A stretch of 15,000 nucleotides of DNA, from contig NW_004754917.1 of assembly GCF_000188695.1 (NCBI RefSeq), positions 1,285,580 to 1,300,579 of the forward strand. The letters run 5' to 3'. Source of the DNA: Salpingoeca rosetta (lineage: Eukaryota; Opisthokonta; Choanoflagellata; Craspedida; Salpingoecidae). The notes beneath the pieces were generated by a model. It had not been told where the DNA came from. It searched no databases and saw only the letters and a program-made list of their open reading frames with translations. Numbering within the stretch: the stretch's first letter is position 1; each line of letters begins with the position of its first letter. The translations under genes and the position numbers were made by a program. This document shows, piece by piece, positions 8,511-15,000 of this stretch.

Positions 8511-10067
8511 GTACACGTACGAGGACGGGAAAGGACGGAGCCTGCGCAGGGGACCTGCCACCAGCGCTGCTGGCGCCACCAGTGGCAGCCACTACGGACG
8601 GCGATGCTGATGGTGACACTTCGTGGGACCGAGTGGTGTGGTGCTCGCGCCTCCGCTGTTGTCGCGCTTGCCGGCGCCTGCGGCCCGCACGCTGTGCTTT
8701 CCCACCACCAGCATGACGAGCACTGCTGCTGCTGCCGCTGTTGCCACCCATGGCGGTGGTGGCAACATCTGCAGTGGCTGCTGGAGCAAGGCCGGTTGGG
8801 CCGATGCTCGGGGAGTGGGGGCCGGGCATGGCGGAGGGCGCTTGTGTCTGCGCAGGAGGCATCCCGCCCTGGTTCGCAGCCACACCGCCAAACAAGAGGC
8901 GCGGATCTGGCATGCCAGGCGCCATGTCTGGCATGCGCTGCTGCTGTTGCTGCTGTTGTTGCTGTTGCTGTTGAAGCATCTGGAACTGAGCAAACACCTG
9001 CTGCTGCTGCTGGGCGAGGAGGGCGCTGACATGGGTGAACTGGTGCCGCTGCAGATGATGCACCAGTTGCTGCAGCAGCCGCGGCGATGACTGGGCCTGA
9101 TCCAAGGCAAGGGCATGCAGTGGAACGCCCTGGGGCTGCATTTGGGGCTGCTGGTGCTGGTGCTGGTGCTGGTGCTGGTGCTGGTGTGGCTGCATGCTCT
9201 GTTGGGGCTGCGACATGTCACATGCTGGCGGGAGCACGGGCGATGGTTTTGCCGTGTCCTGGGTCATGGCATCTGCGAGGTGATGTTGGACCTGCTCTTG
9301 CTGTTGCGGCTGGGCCGTGAACTGCTGATGAAGCGGGTGTGGCCGGTGGATGGGCTGCGGCGCTGCAAACGCTGTCAGCGGGGGCGACTGTCGTGCCAAC
9401 TGCTGCAGCATGGGGTCTGGCACGGGCGAAGGCGTAAGCATGAGGCCTGACATGGTGGCGTCGTCGGTGTGGGCTGCGTAGGCCTGGGCGTGCTCAAACG
9501 TGGTGGGGACGTGAACGGTGGACGATGCCGGTGCAGCGGGTTGGGACTGCGCTTGGTACTGGGGCTGCTGGTATTGGGATGTGTATGAACTGCTGTCTTC
9601 GGTGTGCGGTGACTGGTCAATGTCTGTGACCACCTGGGCCGGCGTGGGTTGGTGGAAGGATGGCAACTCTGCAAAATCGCTGGGTTCGTTCGTGCCAAAA
9701 GGGTGGGTCCTGTTCGCGTGCACAAGAGGAGCGATGCAAGGGCGAGTGCGGCGGAAGAAGAAAGAGGGGTGAGTACGAGCGTGAGCGTGGGCTTGCGCGT
9801 AAGCATGGGTACGAGCGTGAGCGTGGGCTTGCGCGTGAGCGACAACAGGGCATGTTCACAGGCAAGAACAAACCAACACGGCACACATACGCACATGTAG
9901 ACACGCGGGCGACAAGACACATACACGCACATTCTTCATACACATGTACATACATACGTACACACTCTCCTTCTCACTCACAGACCCGCACATACACACA
10001 TGCATTCATTCACGCATATTCGACATCTTACTCACATGACAGGCCGTTCGGCTATGGACGTTGACAT
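7739..10067 (-). CDS. Gln/Pro-rich protein of unknown function with a compact C-terminal domain, complete, 4 exons
   Basis: I do not recognise this family. Minus-strand exons are 10067-10036, 9709-8521, 8218-8083 and 7899-7739 (TGA); 1518 nt, 505 residues, phases consistent at every junction. The start ATG at 10067 has an in-frame TGA nine bases upstream, and exon 1 ends at a strong donor (GTGAGTAAG), so the N-terminus reads MSTSIAERPVM-THPFGTNEPS. Residues 11-407 are low-complexity: Gln, Pro, Ala, His and Ser rich, with a His-Gln alternation, an 11-residue Gln run encoded by mixed CAG/CAA, and a basic patch (GRRRRQARQQRRREH) near residue 365. Residues 408-505 are different: no repeats, predicted helices, then a possible beta hairpin (GLVYIKS ... 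GEWKLITMWDN), with three Trp. Composition resembles transcriptional co-regulators and the basic patch could be a nuclear localisation signal, but this is inference. It is convergent with unc45 and in tandem with vps50. Confidence 0.78.
8403..8508. repeat. Long (CA)n in intron of the Gln-rich gene
   Basis: The tract is (TG)n on the transcribed minus strand. It begins 11 bases after the donor at 8520-8519 and fills about a third of intron 8520-8219. Confidence 0.95.
9148..9188 (-). repeat. (CACCAG)n coding hexamer encoding His-Gln alternation
   Basis: On the minus strand the hexamer encodes about five His-Gln pairs inside exon 2 of the Gln-rich gene. Confidence 0.9.
9773..9840. repeat. Two-copy 36-base tandem repeat in intron 1 of the Gln-rich gene
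   Basis: The unit starting gtacgagcgtgagcgtgg at 9773 repeats at 9809, with one mismatch over the 32 bases of the second copy. Confidence 0.9.
9883..10016. repeat. Imperfect CA/ACAT-rich tract in intron 1 of the Gln-rich gene
   Basis: Interrupted acac, acatac and actcac units end about 18 bases before the exon 1 donor at 10035-10034. Confidence 0.75.
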
Positions 10068-10644
10068 TGCCTCTCACGCGAAATGCCAAACACAAAGCCA
10101 AGCGGAAGAATGCAAATGAGAGGGATCGAGGGAAGGTTGTTCGAGTGTTTGCACTGACACCTGACGGCGGTTGGTTGCTGGGAGCGGTGGGGTGTGCTGT
10201 TGCTGTGAAAACGGCGGGCGTTGCTGTTGTTACACCAGATGAAGATGAGCAAGACGGGTTGCTGGTCCTGGCAGTGGGGCTGCGCAGCCTTGTTGTTTCG
10301 GTGCGTAGCACGTGCGTGTGGGGGTGGTGTTTGTTTGTTGTTGTCCTGGTCACAGACACAGAAGTAATCCCTCAACTGAGTGGGGAAGTGGGTCGTTGCA
10401 AACGAGGTTGAAGCTGCAAGCTTCTCAACCAAAAGTGCACAGCACTGCGCGTGGCGCCGGGGGGGGGGGGTTGTTTTGTGTTTTCCCCTCCTGTGTGACG
10501 TCGTCGTGATGAACGCTGGCTCACGCGGGTGGAAGAGAGAGGTGTTGGAGGGGGGGGGGAGGAAGGGCTGATGGGACGAGACGGCGCCGGGCCGCAGCAA
10601 AGCAGGGGACTGCTGTTGAGCAGCGGTGTGAAGTTGCACGCAAC

Positions 10645-10690
10645 GAGAGAGAGAGAGGAGGGAGAGAGAGGAGAGAGAGAGAGGAGAGAG
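10645..10690. repeat. GA-rich purine tract upstream of the Gln-rich gene
   Basis: GAGAGAGAGG repeats on the plus strand are a CT pyrimidine tract on the transcribed strand, about 580 bases upstream of the ATG. It could be promoter or leader sequence; there is no proof of function. Confidence 0.8.
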
Positions 10691-11909
10691 CAAAGCAAGA
10701 AGGGAAGAGGTTCAGGAAAGTGGTGGTGATGCTGCTGCTGGTATTGAGCAGGCAGGCTGTGGGAAGGGTCGTGTCAAACAGCAGAAAGCACAGGGAGCGA
10801 ATGGAAGTGGGGGGGGGAGCGGCGTCAGTGTTACAAAGAGACGGAGCACGGAAACCCACGCGTGTGTTTCAAACACCACTCACGAGGACGTGGTTGTGTG
10901 TTTGTGTGAGTGAAAGGGATGGGAGGGGGGAAAAGGCAGGAATGCCTGGTATTGGGAATCAGGGTTCAAACGCACGCGCGCCACTGGCGCCAGCTTTGTG
11001 TGGCGGGCGTGCTTGAGAGTGGAACAAGAGAGGGATGTGGTGGCTTCAAACACGAAGACGACCACAACACAACACAAGGGCGAGCGAGCGGCAGAGGATG
11101 GCTCGACAAGCACCAGGCCACGTTCCCCAAAACACGTCGAGATGACGAGAGAGCCGGCGCGCGCCAACGGAATTCGACAAGGTTTGACACGTCTCACCAC
11201 CCAGACACACGTTGGGGGAAAGACCAGCAAAAGCAGAGAGGCACAGCAAAACAAGAAGTAAGCAAGCAAGCAGGCAAGCGCCACTTCTATCGTGTGTATC
11301 GCTTGTCGCTCTCGCGCGCGCAAGGACGAGGGGGGAAAAGTCGGTTGGGGGAGTGTGCTTTGTGGTGTGTGGTTGAGTGCAGAAGAAAGAGAGAGGCCAG
11401 CGAGCGAGCAAAAGAAGGAGAAGTGGGGAGAGACGCACAAGCATCCAAGCAAGAAGGGGAAGAAGAAAGAGGGAAAAGCAACAACCTCGCACATGCAACG
11501 ACAAGGAAAATGCAGGATGCTGGTGTGGCGATGAAAGGAGAGCTCGCGTGGACAGGGGACCTTGCTTGACTTGGTTGTGATGTTTGGTTTGGACACGCGC
11601 AATTCCCGCTGCAGCGCTCCCACGCCTTGACGTTGCTCGTGCTGTTGCTGCGCGTGGGTGACATGCAGCGCGCAGCATTGGTGGCCGTTGCCGTGCAGCG
11701 TGGGACAACCGCCAACGGTCACCTTGCTCACGCAACCCAAATGCATGCAGGCAACGGGTCAAAGCGGCCACCGAAGGCGAAAGGACGTGCTTTTTTCGTG
11801 GATGTACCACAATTTTTATCCCGGGTAGCGTATTGTCGCGAAGCGCGGCGCCCTTTGTTCGTTGTGGCCGTTAATGTCGCACGCACTCGAAACCAAGGTG
11901 TGCGTATTT

Positions 11910-11915
11910 TTTATT
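11910..11915 (-). terminator. Candidate vps50 poly(A) signal AATAAA
   Basis: An exact AATAAA reads on the minus strand in an A/T-rich patch (11905-11920), about 500 bases after the vps50 stop. It is a single hexamer in a long region, so support is modest. Confidence 0.4.
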
Positions 11916-12054
11916 ATTCTGGTGGTGCAAGCAGCAACTGCGCTTGTTGCCAGACAAGTGGCGAGCGAGGTGATCGGGAGCCAGGGAGGCAAGCAAGCAA
12001 GGCGGGAGACAAAGCAAGCAAGCAAGGCTGCAGCAGCAAGGCAGCACAGAAGTG

Positions 12055-12062
12055 TGACGTCA
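12055..12062. promoter_or_regulatory. Perfect CRE/ATF palindrome TGACGTCA
   Basis: The exact eight-base palindrome bound by CREB/ATF bZIP factors occurs here, with related TGACG motifs nearby (12171-12189). It may be chance or belong to an unseen promoter. Confidence 0.3.
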
Positions 12063-12416
12063 GAAACAAACGCCCCTTTTGTGGCAATGGTCGCTTGCTT
12101 GGGGATGTGGCATGTTGCCGTGGTATGATGAGGGGACGACAACAACAACAACAATGACACCCGTCGCGCCAGTGACGCCAGTGACGTGAGATTCGATCAT
12201 GGGAACGCTCGTGCAGCGTGTGTGTGGTGTGCGTGTGGTGTGTGTGTGGTGTGTGGGCGGTGAAGGTTGGGTTGCGTGAACGAGAGCCTAGGTTGCGAGA
12301 GTTGTAGGCTAACAATGAGGTGACGACAAGTCGACAGTGCACGAGCCGTGGCGTGAGCAGTTGTGCGCTGCAGCAAGTGCAGTGCCTTCGTGCTCTGCTC
12401 TGCTCTAGGCTGCCTG

Positions 12417-12455
12417 TTATGCTGATGACGAAGTTGTTGACACAGCATCCTCTCC

Positions 12456-12552
<97 letters not shown>

Positions 12553-13286
12553 GCTGCCGCTGGTGGTGGGGGTGGCGACGCTGCAAGCTCCTCCAACACC
12601 TTGTGCATGCGCTGGCGCGCCTTCTTCTTGTTCGACAGCGTCGCGTTCACAAGCTGCGTCAGCTGACGTTGCGTGTACATCTGCAAGTGTGTGTGTGTGT
12701 GTGCATGTACGTGTGTGTGCTTGGCGAAACGGAGCGTTCCAAATACACGTGCGAAGAAACAGGGGGCAGCATGGGAGCACACGCGTTGAGTGCACGCACC
12801 ATAAAGTGTTGCCGCAGCCACGCCTCGAGGTCGTCCTCCGCCAGGTAATACGCGGTGATGTAGTTTTGCACCAGCTCCACATTCGGCCTTGACATGTGTA
12901 CAGAGATCGTCAGATAGGCAGACGTGGAGCCGGTGGAGACGTGGAGAGAGGTAGAGAGGTGAACACAAACATTCATGTACACACGCACACAGACACACAG
13001 ATACACACACACACACACAGACACACATATACATACTCACACACATACACCCACTGCACGGCAAGTCAAGGCCAAAACTCACTTGACGGACGTGAATTTC
13101 TCGATTCTGTTGAGAAACTGCTTGTAGTCGAGCTGCATCAGCGCCCGCCCCTCGTTCGTGCATTTCTTCGCAAGCGCAAACCTACAAACACACACACACA
13201 CGTGCACACATACGCGTGACACGACATGAGCGTGCACAAATACGCACGACGCATCAGATGTTGAACGGAGACAGAAACACACTTCA

Positions 13287-13333
<47 letters not shown>

Positions 13334-13804
13334 CACGTACACACACACACCCGTCAACAAATGCGAGGTTTGTCTGCAAGAGCAGTTCCTGCCAAATCAG
13401 CTTCCTGGCGCCCTCGGGAAGTCGTTTTCTGTCGCGGGGTAATGCCACACGTGAGATAAATAACAACAAATGCAAAGCAAACACACACACATACATACAC
13501 ACACAATCCCACATACACACACACACAAACACACACAAACACACACACACACACACACATACATACACAACCCCGTGCATGGTGACTCACTCTCCGAGCG
13601 TGGCGAAGCGACCGTGGATGACTGTAAAATGCTGCACGAGCTCATCCACGTATGCGCTGTGCTCCGTCGTCACTTCTTTCTTGTCAAACCTGCCAGAACA
13701 ACGTTGCGTCAGATGTGACAGTGTGTGCGTGTGTGTGAGTTGCAAGAAATGATGCAGTCGTTGCCTCAACGGCTGGCGTTGCGTCATGCACACGAGCGAG
13801 GCAC

Positions 13805-13840
<36 letters not shown>

Positions 13841-14109
13841 GTGTACCTGGCGCGGGAGAAGAGGCCAACGACGTGCTGGTAATCCAGGATCCGTTGACAC
13901 ACGTGCTTGTACACAAACCAGCGAACCTCAACAACATGGTCCACAGTCTGTGCAGATTCCCGTGGGCACAGGATGGTGGATGAGGAGGTGGCGGGGGCGA
14001 GCAGTTGTGGTGGTGCGGCTCATGTCGCTGAAAACAGCATGCACAGCGAGGTGACAAGGGTGCACACACACACGCACACACACACACACACGCACACACA
14101 CACACACAC

Positions 14110-14189
<80 letters not shown>

Positions 14190-15000
14190 GCGCGCGCAAA
14201 AAAAAAAAAAAAAAAAAAGGCGCTCGTGCGCGTACGTTCGCGTAAAAGGCGGCGAGGTGCGGGTGTGCAGTGTCGGGGAGGCGGCGGAGCAGCGTGCGAC
14301 GCAGCGAGCGGAAGACCGTCCCCAGGAACATGCTGATGGTGTTGTGTGGGGGCAGACGTCAGATGGTGGCGATGAGAGGCAGGGCGAGACAGAGACGTAT
14401 CGAGACAGAGGTGCATACAGTATTGACTCATCTCGCTCACTCGCATGCGCCCATGCACACGCGCTAAACATGATGATCATGCACACAAACAAGCACACAA
14501 GCACACAAACAAGCAACCAACCAAACAAGCAACCAACCAAACAAACAAACAAACAAACAAGCAAACACAAACACACAAATACAAACAAACAAACAAACAA
14601 ACAAACAAACAAACAAACGCGAAGCGCGTGTACGTACAGCCCTTCCGCTGCGGTGACGCGGGCGTCGAGGGCAAAGACGTTTTGGGAGAGGTTGAGCGGC
14701 ACGGAATCAAGGAGCTGCGGATGTGTAATTGGTGGCCCGGATTTCCGACGCATCTTGGCCACGAGCGACGCAACAGAGGTCGATGGTGATGGCGGTGCTG
14801 TCGTTGCGCTGGTGGCGGTGTTGCTGCTGTTGCTGTCTGCCTCAGGCTTATTAGCTTCATCACCACCATCACCATCACCATCCTGCCCATCCTCCTCCCC
14901 CTCCTCCTCATCATCACCACCACCACCACCACCACCACCATCAGTTGTTGCGCGGCCGTCCTGCGGGTCCAGCTCCTCGCCGCCACCACCACCATCGCCA
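12417..15000 (-). CDS. vps50: VPS50/syndetin, EARP tethering-complex subunit, C-terminal 8 exons
   Basis: VPS50 is the subunit that distinguishes EARP from GARP; it joins VPS51, VPS52 and VPS53 to tether endosome-derived carriers for plasma-membrane recycling. Minus-strand exons: 15000-14638 (open at the window edge), 14332-14236, 13947-13847, 13689-13591, 13428-13351, 13181-13083, 12887-12800, 12680-12417 (TAA). Phases agree throughout, giving 1189 nt in the window. Syndetin C-terminal signatures seen in order: [46 protein letters not shown] and [19 protein letters not shown]. Upstream, the first exon encodes a Gly/Asp/Glu-rich, probably disordered linker before the conserved region. Downstream of the conserved end, a Pro stretch and 32 consecutive Gln precede the last residues [11 protein letters not shown]; this tail is absent from the animal proteins I know. 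For exon 13947-13847 I chose the acceptor before ACT GTG GAC, because the alternative acceptor at about 14026 runs in the wrong frame. The N-terminal part of the gene lies beyond 15000. Confidence 0.9.
12456..12551 (-). repeat. Pure (CAA)32 coding repeat in the last vps50 exon
   Basis: Ninety-six bases of uninterrupted CAA in frame encode 32 Gln with no CAG codon. Confidence 0.97.
12962..13060. repeat. CA-rich tract in vps50 intron
   Basis: Interrupted CA repeat with cagacacac and catatacat units in intron 13082-12888; TG-rich on the sense strand. Confidence 0.85.
13289..13350. repeat. (CA)n in vps50 intron next to splice donor
   Basis: On the sense strand the donor at 13350-13349 is the start of a GTGTGTGT tract, so the 5' splice site is embedded in the repeat. 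Confidence 0.92.
13478..13569. repeat. CA/CAAA tract in vps50 intron
   Basis: CA with acaaacac and catacatac interruptions occupies most of intron 13590-13429. Confidence 0.9.
13807..13843. repeat. (TG)n in vps50 intron next to splice donor
   Basis: This reads (CA)n on the sense strand and starts three bases after the donor dinucleotide at 13846-13845, opposite in strand to its neighbours. Confidence 0.9.
14065..14218. repeat. Compound (CA)n-(CG)n-A21 tract in vps50 intron
   Basis: About 120 bases of CA with a few CG interruptions (14065-14187) pass into pure CG (14187-14197) and then 21 A (14198-14218). On the sense strand this is T21, then CG, then (TG)n, starting 17 bases from the donor at 14235. 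Confidence 0.96.
14479..14618. repeat. CAAAC/CAAGC/CAACC tract in vps50 intron
   Basis: Mixed units become a pure (CAAA)n array (14581-14618) about 18 bases from the donor at 14637. It is TTTG on the sense strand, like the unc45 intron tract at 3928-4013. Confidence 0.92.
14859..14942 (-). repeat. GGT/GAT/GAG coding triplets in vps50
   Basis: Triplet repeats in frame encode a Gly/Asp/Glu-rich linker, with a run of Gly encoded by GGT at 14916-14939. Confidence 0.85.

Larger units (their letters stand above)
10068..12416. other. Non-coding gap: promoter/leader of Gln-rich gene and vps50 3' untranslated region
   Basis: Both flanking genes run on the minus strand, so this 2.35 kb should hold the vps50 3' end (near 12416) and the 5' leader and promoter of the Gln-rich gene (near 10068). 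Long frames here on both strands have skewed, unconserved-looking composition. Visible landmarks are a GA tract, G homopolymers (10459-10470, 10551-10559), GCAAGCAA repeats (11261-11279, 11990-12026), a candidate poly(A) signal and a CRE-like palindrome. Confidence 0.65.

Noticed and set aside
8088..9450. Plus-strand frames with poly-Leu and poly-Cys runs
   Set aside because: These are antisense reads of the CAG/CAA Gln codons of the minus-strand gene; the minus strand gives a spliced, phase-consistent protein with a start and stop.
10910..11569. Plus-strand 219-codon frame in the long gap
   Set aside because: Its Arg/Lys/Gln/Glu-rich composition follows the purine-rich strand, there is no recognisable domain, and overlapping frames of equal length exist on the other strand.
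10880..11810. Minus-strand frames of 254-288 codons in the long gap
   Set aside because: Several overlapping frames are open at once through low stop-codon density; none shows a domain or splices in phase into the downstream gene, whose own frame is closed by a TGA just before the ATG.
13948..14026. Upstream acceptor extending the VPS50 exon to about 14026
   Set aside because: Entering at that acceptor in the required phase gives a His/Pro-rich frame that does not read the [10 protein letters not shown] segment, and the correct frame meets a TGA at once; the acceptor at 13949-13948 fits in phase.

Overview
This is eukaryotic nuclear DNA: intron-rich, with GT-AG introns of roughly 100 to 360 bases and a very heavy load of TG/CA and other microsatellites. 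I could thread three protein-coding genes by matching reading frame across consensus splice sites. Protein resemblance, intron density and the co-occurrence of an UNC-45 chaperone with a metazoan-type VPS50 (syndetin) suggest a unicellular relative of animals, such as a choanoflagellate. That assignment is inference; nothing in the window proves the species.

Layout. (1) Positions 1-6685, plus strand: the last 21 coding exons of an UNC-45 family myosin chaperone. Its N-terminal TPR region lies left of the window. (2) Positions 6686-7738: a gene-free stretch between two convergent genes, with 3' untranslated sequence and a TG tract. (3) Positions 10067-7739, minus strand: a complete four-exon gene for a 505-residue Gln/Pro-rich protein I do not recognise, ending in a compact, non-repetitive domain of about 98 residues. 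(4) Positions 10068-12416: about 2.3 kb without convincing coding sequence. It should hold the promoter and 5' leader of gene 3 and the 3' untranslated region of gene 4. (5) Positions 15000-12417, minus strand: the last eight coding exons of VPS50/syndetin, ending in a pure run of 32 CAA codons.

The genes do not form a functional unit: UNC-45 folds myosin heads with Hsp90, VPS50 is the endosomal-recycling subunit of the EARP tether, and the middle gene may be nuclear by composition only. I found no RNA genes, transposon, CRISPR array or prokaryotic-style system. The points most worth a second look are the unrecognised C-terminal domain of the middle gene, the acidic tail and Lys-rich insert of UNC-45, the pure CAA run in VPS50, UG tracts placed just before splice acceptors, a near-identical 20-base element in introns of two different genes, and a compound CA/CG/A21 tract in a VPS50 intron.
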